From Burkholderiales bacterium (GTDB taxonomy: Bacteria; Pseudomonadota; Gammaproteobacteria; Burkholderiales; Burkholderiaceae_C): a stretch of 45,108 bases of DNA. The notes below the pieces were generated by a model. The model was not told where the DNA came from. It did no database searches and saw only the letters and a program-made list of their open reading frames with translations. Shown in pieces: positions 9,903-19,893 of this stretch; within the stretch, counting starts at the first letter, position 1; each line of letters begins with the position of its first letter. Made by a program: the position numbers and the translations under genes. Location: the NCBI GenBank assembly GCA_018969975.1, contig JAGWXI010000011.1, forward strand, positions 1 through 45,108, given 5' to 3'.

Positions 9903-10463
9903 TTAGACCGCCATGATTTCTTGCTCTTTGCTAGTCACTACTTTGTCGATGTCAGAAATATGCTTGTCGGTTACTTTTTGTATTTCTGCTTCTGCGCGTT
10001 TTTGTTCGTCTTCAGAAGCGAGCTTTTCTTTGACTAATTTTTTAACTGCTTCATTGGCGTCACGACGTAAATTACGCACTGCAATTTTGGCGTTTTCGCC
10101 TTCGGTACGGACCACTTTAGTCAATTCTTTACGACGTTCTTCCGACATGGGTGGCATAGGCACGCGAATCAATTCACCCATAGACGATGGATTGAGACCT
10201 AAATCGCTGTCGCGAATGGCCTTCTCAATTTTGGCTGCCATGGATTTTTCCCACGGCTGCACGCTCACTGTGCGCGCATCTAACAAAGACACGTTAGCAA
10301 CTTGGCTCAGGGGAACGCTGGAGCCGTAGTAATCGACTTGCACACTGTCGAGCAAGGCAGGGCTTGCACGCCCAGTACGAATTTTGGTGAGGTTATTGGA
10401 AAAAGAAGCGATCGACATATCCATTTTGGATTCAGCCGTTTTTTTAATGTCTGCAATGCTCAT
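9903..10463 (-). CDS. frr: Ribosome recycling factor
   Basis: RRF works with EF-G to split post-termination ribosomes. The 186 residues match the family length when started at [15 protein letters not shown]; an adjacent ATG at 10466 would add one Met. [20 protein letters not shown] is the conserved N-terminal helix-strand region, and [16 protein letters not shown] with the following [18 protein letters not shown] form the long helical bundle. It follows pyrH by 24 bases. Confidence 0.97.
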   Translation of the reverse strand: MSIADIKKTAESKMDMSIASFSNNLTKIRTGRASPALLDSVQVDYYGSSVPLSQVANVSLLDARTVSVQPWEKSMAAKIEKAIRDSDLGLNPSSMGELIRVPMPPMSEERRKELTKVVRTEGENAKIAVRNLRRDANEAVKKLVKEKLASEDEQKRAEAEIQKVTDKHISDIDKVVTSKEQEIMAV

Positions 10464-10487
10464 CATTTACTCCTGATGCAAGTTCGA

Positions 10488-11210
10488 TTAGACATGGACC
10501 AATGTGCCTTCGTCTTCACCCAGCACTACACGACGTAACGCCCCATTTTTGAAGATGGAGAACACTTTGATAGGCAATTTTTGGTCGCGACACAAAGCAA
10601 ACGCCGTGGCATCCATGATGCCGAGATTTTGACCGATCGCGTCATCGAAACTCAATTGGCTGTAACGCTTGGCTGCAGGGTCTTTTTTAGGGTCTGCAGT
10701 GTAGACACCATCGACCTTGGTGGCTTTCAAAACCATCTCCGCGCCGATTTCGGCGCCACGCAAGGCCGCCGCTGTATCTGTTGTAAAAAATGGGTTCCCC
10801 GTACCTGCTGCAAAAATAACCACCTTGCCCTCTTCCAAATACTGCAGTGCCTTGGGGCGAACATAAGGCTCAACCACTTGATCAATTGCAATCGCAGACA
10901 TCACGCGCGCGGTTAAACCCGCCTTATTCATTGTGTCGGCCAAAGCCAGAGAGTTCATGACAGTCGCCAACATGCCCATGTAATCAGCAGTAGCCCTATC
11001 CATGCCAACAGAGCCACCAGCTACGCCTCTAAAAATATTACCCCCACCAATCACGATAGCAACCTCGACACCTAGATTGATTACCTCTGAAACCTCTCCA
11101 ACAATACGAACAATCGTTGCTCGGTTGATACCAAAAGCGTCATCACCCATCAAAGCTTCGCCAGAGAGTTTGAGCAAGATACGTTTATAGGCCGGTTGGG
11201 GTTGGGTCAT
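10488..11210 (-). CDS. pyrH: Uridylate kinase
   Basis: PyrH phosphorylates UMP to UDP and is usually inhibited by UTP and activated by GTP. The 240 residues start at [20 protein letters not shown], the family's usual N-terminus. Longer frames extend back to 11372, but they run through the tsf terminator and the 3' end of tsf. [14 protein letters not shown] is the phosphate-binding glycine-rich element, and [20 protein letters not shown] lies in the nucleotide-binding half. It is the first gene after the tsf terminator. Confidence 0.97.
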   Translation of the reverse strand: MTQPQPAYKRILLKLSGEALMGDDAFGINRATIVRIVGEVSEVINLGVEVAIVIGGGNIFRGVAGGSVGMDRATADYMGMLATVMNSLALADTMNKAGLTARVMSAIAIDQVVEPYVRPKALQYLEEGKVVIFAAGTGNPFFTTDTAAALRGAEIGAEMVLKATKVDGVYTADPKKDPAAKRYSQLSFDDAIGQNLGIMDATAFALCRDQKLPIKVFSIFKNGALRRVVLGEDEGTLVHV

Positions 11211-11254
11211 ATAAAAATCCTTTGTAGTCGTATTTTTAGGTGGATAGGGGTGCG

Positions 11255-11280
11255 AAAAAAAGGGGGCCTTTGCCCCCTTG
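11255..11280 (-). terminator. Rho-independent terminator after tsf
   Basis: On the minus strand an 8-bp perfect stem (AAGGGGGC with GCCCCCTT, four-base loop AAAG) runs directly into a run of seven U. It lies 4 bases past the tsf stop and 45 bases before pyrH. It should end or attenuate rpsB-tsf transcripts and lower pyrH-frr expression relative to the ribosomal genes. Confidence 0.85.
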
Positions 11281-11283
11281 TAA

Positions 11284-12177
11284 TTAAGCTGACTGTTTAG
11301 CGGCAGCGACTTGGGCCGCCACTTCGGCAGCAAAGTCGTCCACCCTCTTTTCAATTCCTTCACCCACGACATACAGGGTGAAAGACTTCACCGATGTATT
11401 GGCAGATTTGAGCATTTGCTCAACCGTTTGTTTGTCGTTCTTGACAAAGGGTTGGTTAAACAGAGACACCTCTTTGAGATATTTCTGCACAGAACCTTCA
11501 ATCATCTTGGTCGCGATGTCAGCAGGTTTGCCTGACTCTGCCGCTTTGGCAGTCGCCACTGAACGCTCCTTTTCTATCAGTTCAGCAGGGACATCCGCAC
11601 TGGTTAGGGACACAGGTTTCATCGCAGCAACATGCATCGCAACATCTTTAGCCGCCGTCTCAGAGCCTTCGAACTCGACAACTACGCCAATACGAGTTCC
11701 ATGCAAGTAAGCGCTCAGAGAATGGGCACCTTCAAAACGTTTAAAGCGGCGAAAACTCATGTTTTCACCAATTTTTCCAATCAGCCCTTTACGCACATCT
11801 TCCAAAGTGGGGCCGAATCCATCTTGGCTATAGGGCAAGGAACCCATCGATTCGATATTGGCTGGGCTGTGCTCAACGATCAATTTGGCAGCAGCTTGCG
11901 CCATGGCCAAGAAACTGTCGTTCTTGGTAACAAAGTCTGTTTCGCAGTTGACTTCTAAGAGTGCACCTTTGTTGCCCGCTAGAAAACTGGTGACTACACC
12001 TTCAGCAGTGACGCGGCTAGAGGCTTTGCCTGCTTTACTACCTAGTTTGACGCGCAACAACTCTTCGGCTTTGGCCATGTCGCCATCAGCCTCGGTCAAA
12101 GCTTTTTTGCACTCCATCATGGGGGCGTCTGTCTTGCCCCTTAATTCAGCAACCATGCTTGCGGTAATAGCAGCCAT
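11284..12177 (-). CDS. tsf: Translation elongation factor Ts
   Basis: EF-Ts is the nucleotide exchange factor for EF-Tu. The 297 residues match the family. The N-terminal UBA-like module [19 protein letters not shown] carries the first signature, and [13 protein letters not shown], the TDFV exchange motif, lies near residue 80. Two core subdomains and a short C-terminal module follow, with an Ala-rich tail. It is separated from rpsB by an 88-base spacer that contains a terminator-like hairpin. Confidence 0.97.
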   Translation of the reverse strand: MAAITASMVAELRGKTDAPMMECKKALTEADGDMAKAEELLRVKLGSKAGKASSRVTAEGVVTSFLAGNKGALLEVNCETDFVTKNDSFLAMAQAAAKLIVEHSPANIESMGSLPYSQDGFGPTLEDVRKGLIGKIGENMSFRRFKRFEGAHSLSAYLHGTRIGVVVEFEGSETAAKDVAMHVAAMKPVSLTSADVPAELIEKERSVATAKAAESGKPADIATKMIEGSVQKYLKEVSLFNQPFVKNDKQTVEQMLKSANTSVKSFTLYVVGEGIEKRVDDFAAEVAAQVAAAKQSA

Positions 12178-12221
12178 GTATTTCTCCGTATCAATAATTT
12201 ATGTATCAGGTTTTAGTTATG

Positions 12222-12248
12222 AAAAAGGGGCTAACGTGAGCCCCTTTT
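12222..12248 (-). terminator. Terminator or attenuator between rpsB and tsf
   Basis: A perfect 10-bp stem (AAAAGGGGCT with AGCCCCTTTT, six-base loop) is followed on the minus strand by a five-U run. It sits 18 bases past the rpsB stop and 45 bases before tsf. As tsf has no obvious promoter of its own in the remaining spacer, partial read-through is likely, setting the S2 to EF-Ts ratio. Confidence 0.7.
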
Positions 12249-12265
12249 AAAAATCAAGCTCTTGT

Positions 12266-13009
12266 TTACTCTGCCACTTCAACAAATTCGTCAGCGCCTT
12301 CAGTAGCAACCGCTTTCACTACGTCGTTGACGGCATTGGCACGGCCTTCCAAAATTGCGTCCGCAATGCCTCGCGCATACAAAGTAACGGCCTTGGATGA
12401 GTCATCGTTGCCCGGAATGATGTAGTCGATGCCTTCTGGGGAGTGGTTGGAATCCACAACACCGATTAAAGGGATGCCTAATTTTTTAGCTTCCAAAATA
12501 GCAATTTTGTGGTAACCGACGTCGATCACAAAAATTGCGTCTGGCAAAGTAGCCATGTCTTGGATACCGCCGATGTCTTTTTCGAGCTTCTCTAGTTCGC
12601 GTTGGAACATGAGTTGTTCTTTTTTGGAAAGACTATCAAGCCCAGCTTCTTGTTGGATCTTCATGTCTTTTAAACGCTTGATGGATGTTTTGACAGTTTT
12701 GAAGTTTGTCAACATGCCTCCCAACCAACGCTGGTCAACATAGGGAACGCCCGCACGCTTTGCTTCAGCGGCGACGATTTCGCGGGATTGGCGTTTTGTG
12801 CCGACCATCAAAATAGTGCCGCGATTGGCGGACAGCTGCTTGGCGAACTTGGCAGCCTCTTGGAACATCGGTAGAGATTTTTCCAAGTTGATGATGTGGA
12901 TTTTGTTGCGATGGCCAAAAATGAATGGAGACATTTTTGGGTTCCAGAAACGGGTTTGGTGTCCGAAATGGACTCCGGCTTCTAGCATTTCGCGCATAGT
13001 GACAGACAT
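12266..13009 (-). CDS. rpsB: Small ribosomal subunit protein S2
   Basis: S2 binds the 30S body-head junction near S1. The 247 residues start at [20 protein letters not shown], the family N-terminus, preceded by a ribosome binding site (CGGAG, six bases upstream). A longer frame from 13066 has no support. The signature [19 protein letters not shown] and the later [20 protein letters not shown] are present. The 180-base divergent region to dadA must hold the operon promoter and leader. In enterobacteria S2 represses its own operon through the leader, but no such structure can be asserted here. Confidence 0.97.
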   Translation of the reverse strand: MSVTMREMLEAGVHFGHQTRFWNPKMSPFIFGHRNKIHIINLEKSLPMFQEAAKFAKQLSANRGTILMVGTKRQSREIVAAEAKRAGVPYVDQRWLGGMLTNFKTVKTSIKRLKDMKIQQEAGLDSLSKKEQLMFQRELEKLEKDIGGIQDMATLPDAIFVIDVGYHKIAILEAKKLGIPLIGVVDSNHSPEGIDYIIPGNDDSSKAVTLYARGIADAILEGRANAVNDVVKAVATEGADEFVEVAE

Positions 13010-13189
13010 AGATTTACTCCGAAGGTTAGGTCTAAAATGCAGTTCTTGATTACTACAAGTACGCAAAAAAGAGTACTAATAGCAACACCTTGAATAGACT
13101 GATTTGTGGATTTGTTTTGCAAACACACTACTAAAGTTCGTGTCCCGCAAAACTCCGCTATCTTAACACATTCACCGAGAGTATTACCA

Positions 13190-14437
13190 ATGAAAATCGC
13201 CGTGATAGGTGCTGGGGTGGTTGGAATCACCACTGCCTACGAACTCAGATTGCAAGGCCATGAAGTCAAGGTCTTTGAACGCAACAGTTCAGTAGCGCAA
13301 GAATGTAGTTTTGCAAATGCCGGTGTGATCTCTCCAGGCTATGTCTCGCCTTGGGCTAAACCGGGTATGGCTTGGAATGTTCTATCCCAGTTGGGTAATA
13401 GAAATGCCCCAGTTCGCATAGCAGGTCTTGGCATACCAGAAATGGTTTGGCTCTCCAAGTGGTGGCGCGCTTGTGACAGCAACACTTTTACGCGCAATCG
13501 AAAAATTCTCTTAGAACTGTCTTTGTACAGCCAGCAAAGAATGCAAGAGATCACTAAACGCTTGCATCTTGACCACGACCGAGGACAGGGCTACATGGTG
13601 CTATTGCGGGGCGAACGAGAACAAGCATTGATAAAACCCTCCTTGGAACTCATGCGCTCTGAGGGCCTTGAACTCAAAACCTTGTCACCTTCTGAAGCAA
13701 TTGAAATAGAGCCTGCACTCAATACGCAAAACAAACTTTTAGAAGCCATCTATTTTCCAAATGACGAAGTCGGTAACTGCCGCGAGTTTGCTTATCTGCT
13801 TAAAAAAGAAGCCGAAAATTTAGGAGTCCAATTTGAACTTAACGCTCAAGTTCAAAATCTAGCGCCAAGTCAACCCCTTGCTATTCAACTCTTAGGGCAA
13901 AGCAAACAGGAAATGTTCGACGCAATCGTGGTGTGTACGGGCCTTTCCAGTGCGCAATTGTTAAAGCCCTTGGGCATCCATATACCTTTGATGGCGATAC
14001 ATGGATATTCAATCAGTGCAGCGGTCCGAGAACCTTTAGATGCACCTCGCAGTGGTGTCATGGATGAGCGGTACAAAATCTCTATTACGCGACTAGGTCA
14101 ACGTGTTCGTGTATCTGGTTCAGCCGAAATAGGCGGCGATCCCAAAAAACATCGAGAGCAAAGCATCAAAACTCTTTTCGATGTTTTAGACCACTGGTTT
14201 CCAGGCGCCGCCCGTACCCAAGAAAATGTCCAGATCTGGAAGGGCTCCCGCCCCATGCTGCCCGATGGGCCACCTTTGGTAGGCCCTAGTGGCATCAAAG
14301 GCGTATGGCTGAACTTGGGTCACGGTTCTAGTGGGTGGGCGCTGTCTTGCGGGAGCGCTAAAGCTATTGCCGATATGCTGACAAAGAACCAAGCTGAAAT
14401 AGAGATGCAGGGCTTTGCCTACCAGCGATTGGGATGA
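13190..14437 (+). CDS. dadA: D-amino acid dehydrogenase, small subunit
   Basis: DadA is an FAD enzyme of the membrane face that oxidises D-amino acids, mainly D-alanine, to 2-keto acids and ammonia. The start is MKIAVIGAGVVGITTAYEL, the dinucleotide-binding motif at the family N-terminus; the frame reaches back to 13106 without a better start. CSFANAGVISPGYVSPWAKP is typical of DadA. The 415 residues match the family, and GVWLNLGHGSSGWALSCGSA is the C-terminal FAD segment. Glycine oxidase-like relatives are the alternative. The gene is divergent from rpsB. Its stop at 14437 directly abuts the rnr stop at 14438, so the genes converge with no spacer. Confidence 0.9.
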   Translation: MKIAVIGAGVVGITTAYELRLQGHEVKVFERNSSVAQECSFANAGVISPGYVSPWAKPGMAWNVLSQLGNRNAPVRIAGLGIPEMVWLSKWWRACDSNTFTRNRKILLELSLYSQQRMQEITKRLHLDHDRGQGYMVLLRGEREQALIKPSLELMRSEGLELKTLSPSEAIEIEPALNTQNKLLEAIYFPNDEVGNCREFAYLLKKEAENLGVQFELNAQVQNLAPSQPLAIQLLGQSKQEMFDAIVVCTGLSSAQLLKPLGIHIPLMAIHGYSISAAVREPLDAPRSGVMDERYKISITRLGQRVRVSGSAEIGGDPKKHREQSIKTLFDVLDHWFPGAARTQENVQIWKGSRPMLPDGPPLVGPSGIKGVWLNLGHGSSGWALSCGSAKAIADMLTKNQAEIEMQGFAYQRLG

Positions 14438-16636
14438 TTATTTCTTTCTAGGTTTTCTGCTTTTGGAGCTAGTGCTTTTTTTAATAGCGGCCTTGTTTTT
14501 AGTCTTTGAAACACCGCGTAATGCAGAAGATTTTTCTGCGTCTCTAACAAACGGCTTTTTTGCGTTTGCTTTGTACTTTGCAGTGTTGGGTTCATTTTTA
14601 TCTTTACCCAAGCGCGCAAATATCTCCTCGTCTTCGCGCACCAATCTGAAGTCAATCTTGCGACCATCCAAATCTACGCGGCTTACCTGGACCCTAACGC
14701 GCGAGCCAATCGCGTAACGAATACCAGTGCGTTCACCGCGCAATTCTTGCCGGGCTTCGTCGAATCGGAAATACTCACCGCCAAGTTCCGTGATGTGCAC
14801 CAAGCCTTCCACATACATCGCATCCAAAGTCACAAACAATCCAAAGCCAGTTGCTGAGGAGACCACGCCGCTGTACTCTTCTCCCAAATGCTCACGCATG
14901 TACTTGCATTTCAACCAAGCTTCCACATCACGGCTAGCTTCATCAGCACGGCGTTCATTCGCACTGCAATGCAAACCTGCTGCCTCCCATGCCTGCTGAT
15001 CCGCAGTGGTTTTTACTTTGATAGCAGTCGCCGCTTCAGCTGGGCGCACTCGAGAGGCTAAGCGGCGCGCCAACTTTGCATGCGCCTCACCCGGGGTTGG
15101 CAATGCAGGTAGGTGGTAGCGCCTCTTTTCCAAGATGGCTTTGATAACCCGATGCACCAATAAATCAGGATAACGACGAATAGGACTGGTGAAGTGCGTA
15201 TAGGCTTCAAACGCCAAACCGAAGTGACCGCTATTTATCGGCGTGTAAATCGCTTGCTGCATAGACCGCAACAACATGGAGTGAATTTGCAACGCATCGG
15301 GCCGCTCTTTTGTTGCTTCTGCAATGGCTTGAAACTCTGCGGGCTTAGGGTTATCAGAAATAGTCATCCCAACACCTGTCGCCTTCAGGTAATTGCGTAG
15401 AGTCTCTTTTTTCTCTGGTGTGGGACCCTCGTGTACGCGAAACAGTCCCGTGTTTTTCCCCTGCAAAATAAAGTCAGCACTGCATACATTGGCTGCAAGC
15501 ATAGCTTCCTCAATTAACTTGTGCGCATCATTGCGGACACGGGGAACGATTTTTTCTATACGTCCGCTGTCGTCGCAGACAATTTGAGTCTCGGTAGTTT
15601 CAAAATCAATCGCACCTCTGGCCCTACGCGCTTGCGTCAAAGCACCATAGACGTCATGCAAATGCATCAAATCATGGATCCGGTCTTTTCGGCGGGCAGC
15701 CTCCGGGCCGCGTGTATTGGCCAAAATGGCAGCCACTTCTGTGTAGGTAAACCTAGCATGGCTATACATTACCGCCGGATAGAACTGGTAAGCATGCACC
15801 TGACCAGAAGAGGTGATCAACATGTCGCACACCATGCACAAACGCTCCACTTCAGGCTTGAGCGAACACAATCCGTTAGAGAGTTTCTCGGGCAACATGG
15901 GAATTACACGACGCGGAAAATAAACACTTGTTGCGCGGTCGTAAGCGTCAACATCAATGGCACTTCCGGTCTCCACGTAATGACTGACATCTGCGATAGC
16001 CACCAATAACCGCCACCCCTTAGAGCGACCTACTTTGACGGGTTCGCAATACACCGCGTCGTCAAAGTCGCGCGCGTCTTCACCATCAATGGTGACAAGT
16101 GCAATATCGGTTAAGTCGACACGGTTCTTTTTGTCTTGCGGCCTAACTTTGTCAGGCAAACCGCGTGCAAGCGCTAAACAAGCTTCAGAGAACTCATGCG
16201 GCACACCATATTTGCGTACCGCAATTTCAATCTCCATACCCGGGTCATCCACCTCCCCCAGCACTTCCTTGATGCGGCCCACTGGTTGGCCATACAAACT
16301 GGGCGGTTCTGTCAACTCAACAACTACGACTTGTCCAACAGTGGCACGAGCGGTAGCGCCTTTAGGAATCAAAACATCTTGGCCGTAGCGCTTGTCCTCA
16401 GGCGCAACTAACCAGACACCGCTTTCTTGTAAAAGTCTGCCAATAATGGGTTGTGTGGAACGCTCTAATATTTCTACTACGCGACCTTCAGAACGACCCT
16501 TGCGATCGAACCGAACCACCCGCGCCTTGACGCGATCGCGATGCAAAACAGCACGCATTTCATTGGGGGGCAAGTAAATATCCGGCAAGCCATCGTCACG
16601 TTGAACAAAGCCATGACCGTCGCGGTGCCCTGACAC
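14438..16636 (-). CDS. rnr: Ribonuclease R
   Basis: RNase R is a processive 3'-5' exoribonuclease that degrades structured RNA. Visible in order are a cold-shock domain (GHRDGHGFVQRDDG), a second OB fold, the RNB catalytic domain with DGEDARDFDDAVY holding the metal-binding aspartates, HFTSPIRRYPDLLVHR, an S1 domain (YSGVVSSATGFGLFVTL), and a Lys-rich tail. The N-terminal winged-helix region of enteric RNase R is lacking. The start is uncertain: GTG 16636 has GAAGG upstream but falls at the very start of the first OB fold. The 17 residues before it (IKHTASTSGLLEEFEGT) look like protein but have no ATG, GTG or TTG. The reading further upstream is antisense tRNA-Leu. Confidence 0.9.
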   Translation of the reverse strand: MSGHRDGHGFVQRDDGLPDIYLPPNEMRAVLHRDRVKARVVRFDRKGRSEGRVVEILERSTQPIIGRLLQESGVWLVAPEDKRYGQDVLIPKGATARATVGQVVVVELTEPPSLYGQPVGRIKEVLGEVDDPGMEIEIAVRKYGVPHEFSEACLALARGLPDKVRPQDKKNRVDLTDIALVTIDGEDARDFDDAVYCEPVKVGRSKGWRLLVAIADVSHYVETGSAIDVDAYDRATSVYFPRRVIPMLPEKLSNGLCSLKPEVERLCMVCDMLITSSGQVHAYQFYPAVMYSHARFTYTEVAAILANTRGPEAARRKDRIHDLMHLHDVYGALTQARRARGAIDFETTETQIVCDDSGRIEKIVPRVRNDAHKLIEEAMLAANVCSADFILQGKNTGLFRVHEGPTPEKKETLRNYLKATGVGMTISDNPKPAEFQAIAEATKERPDALQIHSMLLRSMQQAIYTPINSGHFGLAFEAYTHFTSPIRRYPDLLVHRVIKAILEKRRYHLPALPTPGEAHAKLARRLASRVRPAEAATAIKVKTTADQQAWEAAGLHCSANERRADEASRDVEAWLKCKYMREHLGEEYSGVVSSATGFGLFVTLDAMYVEGLVHITELGGEYFRFDEARQELRGERTGIRYAIGSRVRVQVSRVDLDGRKIDFRLVREDEEIFARLGKDKNEPNTAKYKANAKKPFVRDAEKSSALRGVSKTKNKAAIKKSTSSKSRKPRKK

Positions 16637-16709
16637 AGTGCCTTCGAACTCTTCTAATAGTCCGCTGGTTGATGCAGTATGTTTGATAAGATCCCTTTCT
16701 TTCCTGAAA

Positions 16710-16794
<85 letters not shown>

Positions 16795-16813
16795 CAATGG
16801 CTTGAATTGTCTG

Positions 16814-18193
16814 TCAAATTGGCAATGCAATCAGATCATGGCCTTGCGTTGCAACCACCTTGGCGCGTGTGAATTCACCAACTTTTAACACCTTGCTGAT
16901 TTTCTCCGCAGGTAACAAGCGCACCACACCATCAATCTCGGGGGCCTCTGCATAACTTCGTCCAACACCGCCTTTTCTTCCGTTACCAGGCGCGGAATCG
17001 ACTAGCACTTGTAAAGTGTCGCCGACCCGACGCGCGAGTTTGGCAACGGAAACTGCTTCAGCAACTTGCATGAACTCGGCAGCTCGCTCTTGGCGCAAAG
17101 ACAAAGGCAACATACCAGGCAATTGGTTAGCCGTTGCGCCCTCTACTGAGCTGTAGGCAAAGCAGCCAGCACGATCAATTTTGGCCTCTCGCATAAAGTC
17201 GAGTAGGTGAGAAAACTCCTCTTGCGTCTCCGCGGGAAAGCCTGCAATGAAGGTACTGCGAATGACGATTTGCGGGCACATAGCACGCCATTTCAAAATA
17301 CGCTCTAGATTTTTTTCACCACTTGCAGGACGCTTCATGCGTTTCAACACATCGGGATGGCTGTGTTGAAAAGGCACATCCAAATAAGGAAGAACGTGGC
17401 CAGTGGCCATCAAAGGAATGATGTCATCCACACTTGGGTAGGGATAGACGTAGTGCAAACGAACCCAAGCACCAAAACTTTGTGCAATATCTCCCAATGC
17501 TTTGACGAGTTCTAGTGTTTTGGTCTTGATCGGCTTACCATCCCAAAACCCCGTTCGGTATTGCACGTCGACACCGTACGCCGAGGTGTCTTGACTGATC
17601 ACCAACAACTCTTTGACGCCACTTTCGAACAACGCGTGGGCTTCTTTTAATACATCCCCAATGGGGCGACTCACCAAATCTCCGCGCATCGACGGAATGA
17701 TGCAAAAAGTACAGCGGTGGTTACAGCCCTCGCTGATTTTCAGATAGGCGAAATGCTTGGGCGTGAGCTTGACGCCTGTTTCGATGTTGTGTGCTGGGAT
17801 CAGGTCGACAAATGCATCATGCGGTTTCGGTAGGTGCTGGTGCACTGCCTCCATCACCTCTTGTGTTGCGTGCGGGCCAGTGACGGCTAAAACGCTGGGG
17901 TGCAAATCACGCACCAAGTTAGCGCCTTCGGAATTGTTTCTGGCACCCAAACAACCTGTGACGATTACTTTGCCGTTGGCATGCAATGCTTCACCAATGG
18001 TGTCTAAACTTTCTTGAACTGCATCATCAATGAAACCGCAGGTGTTCACAATCACCAAGTCAGCACCTTCAAATGTTTTGGAGGTTCTGTAACCCTGTGC
18101 GCTCAGTTGCGTCAATATGAGTTCAGAGTCTGTCAGTGCCTTAGGACAGCCCAAACTCACAAAACCCACTGTTGGGATGTGTGGAGTATTCAT
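16814..18193 (-). CDS. rimO: Ribosomal protein S12 methylthiotransferase
   Basis: RimO is a radical SAM enzyme with two iron-sulfur clusters that adds a methylthio group to an aspartate of ribosomal protein S12. The 459 residues show the MTTase domain order. The N-terminal cluster-binding domain has [21 protein letters not shown] and GCLGARN. The radical SAM motif is [15 protein letters not shown] (CxxxCxxC) near residue 150. A C-terminal TRAM domain follows (from about residue 390, DTLQVLVDS). The SLGCPKAL motif favours RimO over MiaB. Confidence 0.95.
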   Translation of the reverse strand: MNTPHIPTVGFVSLGCPKALTDSELILTQLSAQGYRTSKTFEGADLVIVNTCGFIDDAVQESLDTIGEALHANGKVIVTGCLGARNNSEGANLVRDLHPSVLAVTGPHATQEVMEAVHQHLPKPHDAFVDLIPAHNIETGVKLTPKHFAYLKISEGCNHRCTFCIIPSMRGDLVSRPIGDVLKEAHALFESGVKELLVISQDTSAYGVDVQYRTGFWDGKPIKTKTLELVKALGDIAQSFGAWVRLHYVYPYPSVDDIIPLMATGHVLPYLDVPFQHSHPDVLKRMKRPASGEKNLERILKWRAMCPQIVIRSTFIAGFPAETQEEFSHLLDFMREAKIDRAGCFAYSSVEGATANQLPGMLPLSLRQERAAEFMQVAEAVSVAKLARRVGDTLQVLVDSAPGNGRKGGVGRSYAEAPEIDGVVRLLPAEKISKVLKVGEFTRAKVVATQGHDLIALPI

Positions 18194-18218
18194 ACTCTGA
18201 GGAATGGAAGAAATGGAA

Positions 18219-18266
18219 TGGATGCGATGGGACTTGAACCCAAGAAAGCCGCCTGATAAAGAGGCA
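18219..18266 (-). pseudogene. tRNA-like remnant (3' half)
   Basis: On the minus strand a T-arm-like element, TTGGG-TTCAAGT-CCCAT, is followed by CGCATCC-A, which would be the 3' acceptor strand. Upstream is an anticodon-arm-like hairpin, TGCCT-CTTTATC-AGGCG. No matching 5' acceptor strand or D arm exists further upstream, so this is not a functional tRNA. It may be a decayed tRNA or a partial tRNA duplication left by an integrated element. It lies at the housekeeping/island boundary. The rest of the 239-base spacer to 18432 holds the aldehyde dehydrogenase upstream region: AT-rich, with an imperfect 17-base inverted repeat at 18399-18415 that could be an operator. Confidence 0.35.
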
Positions 18267-18431
18267 ATTGGGGCGTTGGCTTATTGCGTGGAGCAGTATA
18301 TACGAGTCAATAGTGCCTCTTTGCTCCTTGTTCAAGATGCAAGACAGAGTTGCTGACATAGCAATTCCAATTGGTTCAACAACTTGTTAAATTTTTGTTT
18401 CGATTTAAATTTGAATTAACAAAGAGCAAGT

Positions 18432-19859
18432 ATGAAAAAAATGTTGATAGGTTCCCAGTGGGTCCACTCCAAAGATGGCAGATCCTTGGAAGTGGTTAAC
18501 CCGTCAGATGGACAAGTTTTCGATACTATTTCACGAGGCACTTCAGAAGATGTAGACAGTGCTGTTGCGGCGGCTCGTGCTGCTCTATCAGGTACTTGGG
18601 GAGATTTAAACGCCACTGAACGGGGTCGAATCATGACAGCCATCAGCCTCAGCGTCCTTTCGCATGAAGAAGAGTTGGCGCAGCTTGAAGCCCGCGATAC
18701 TGGCAAACCTTTGACCACCGCTCGCAATGACATCAAAGTTTTGGCAAGGTATTTTGAGTTTTATGCCGGTGGAGCCGATAAATTGCACGGTGAAACCATT
18801 CCCTTTCTCAATGGCTACCAAGTCAGCATGGTGCGGGAGCCCTTGGGGGTAACAGCCCACATCATTCCCTGGAACTATCCCGCCCAAATGCTGGGCCGTA
18901 CCTTGGCCCCTGCACTGGCCATGGGTAATGCCACTGTGCTTAAACCCGCCGAAGACACCAGTCTTTCCGCCCTGCGGTTCGCCGAATTGGCACTTCAAGC
19001 GGGGTTACCTACAGGGGCGCTCAACATCGTCACAGGCCTTGGCGAAGAGGTAGGTGCAGCCTTGGCAGCCCACCCCGGAATTGACTTGATCTCATTTACT
19101 GGCTCTAATGAAGTTGGCACACTGGTGCAACAAGCCGCTGCAAAAAATGCGGTCAAGTGCGTACTAGAACTCGGAGGCAAGTCGCCTCAAATTGTTTTCG
19201 AAGATGTAGACATAGAGCGCGCTGTTCCGATCATTGTGCGAGCCATTGTTCAAAATGCAGGACAGACTTGTACTGCTGGTAGCCGGTTACTGGTTCAAAA
19301 GTCGATTTATGACCAATTCGTGCAACGTGTGGCTGAGGAATTTGCCAAAGTTCGGGCAGGAACACCCGAGATGGACTTGGACTGTGGCCCTTTAATGAAC
19401 CCAGCCCAATTGAAAAGGGTGCACTCCTACATTCAACAAGCTCAGGGTATTGCGGTAATCGCCCAAGGACAGATCGCTGAAGACGTGCCCAGCACTGGTT
19501 ATTTTGTTCAACCTGTATTTTTTGGCCCTGTTCCTCGCGACTCAGCACTTGCCAATGAGGAAGTCTTCGGCCCCGTACTCGCGGCACTTGCTTTTGAAGA
19601 TGAAGCCGATGCAATTGCCCTTGCCAATGCAACAGAGTACGGCTTGCTTGCAGCCGTCTGGACAGAAAATGCCGGACGTTTGCAGCGCGTAGCCAAGGCT
19701 GTCAAGGCTGGTCAAGTTTTTTTGAACTGCTATGGCGCAGGAGGCGGCGTTGAACTCCCCTTTGGTGGCACCAAACGCAGCGGTCATGGTCGTGAAAAAG
19801 GCTTGTTGGCACTGGAAGAAGTCAGTTGCACCAAAACCTTGGTTCACTACCATGGTTAA
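18432..19859 (+). CDS. NAD(P)-dependent aldehyde dehydrogenase
   Basis: This is a 475-residue member of the aldehyde dehydrogenase superfamily, oxidising an aldehyde to its acid. IIPWNYPAQMLGRTLAPALA begins the Rossmann domain, FTGSNEVG is the cofactor loop, LELGGKSPQ holds the general-base Glu, and NAGQTCTAGSR holds the catalytic Cys. EEVFGPVLAALAF is the conserved C-terminal motif. The start at MKKMLIGSQWV is the usual N-terminus of betaine, lactaldehyde or semialdehyde dehydrogenases. The substrate is unknown. Context with sugar-acid enzymes suggests a 2-hydroxyaldehyde or semialdehyde such as lactaldehyde, glycolaldehyde or sulfolactaldehyde. It is a single gene at the left end of the island, convergent with the DUF2520 gene. 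Confidence 0.9.
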   Translation: MKKMLIGSQWVHSKDGRSLEVVNPSDGQVFDTISRGTSEDVDSAVAAARAALSGTWGDLNATERGRIMTAISLSVLSHEEELAQLEARDTGKPLTTARNDIKVLARYFEFYAGGADKLHGETIPFLNGYQVSMVREPLGVTAHIIPWNYPAQMLGRTLAPALAMGNATVLKPAEDTSLSALRFAELALQAGLPTGALNIVTGLGEEVGAALAAHPGIDLISFTGSNEVGTLVQQAAAKNAVKCVLELGGKSPQIVFEDVDIERAVPIIVRAIVQNAGQTCTAGSRLLVQKSIYDQFVQRVAEEFAKVRAGTPEMDLDCGPLMNPAQLKRVHSYIQQAQGIAVIAQGQIAEDVPSTGYFVQPVFFGPVPRDSALANEEVFGPVLAALAFEDEADAIALANATEYGLLAAVWTENAGRLQRVAKAVKAGQVFLNCYGAGGGVELPFGGTKRSGHGREKGLLALEEVSCTKTLVHYHG

Positions 19860-19893
19860 TTCAGCGTTTGCGCGCCAGTGTTCGCAAAGTTAT

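Noticed and set aside
18250-18266. Possible suppressor-like tRNA with anticodon UUA
   Set aside because: The hairpin has a seven-base loop with TTA in the anticodon place, but no D arm and no 5' acceptor strand exist, so it cannot form a tRNA.
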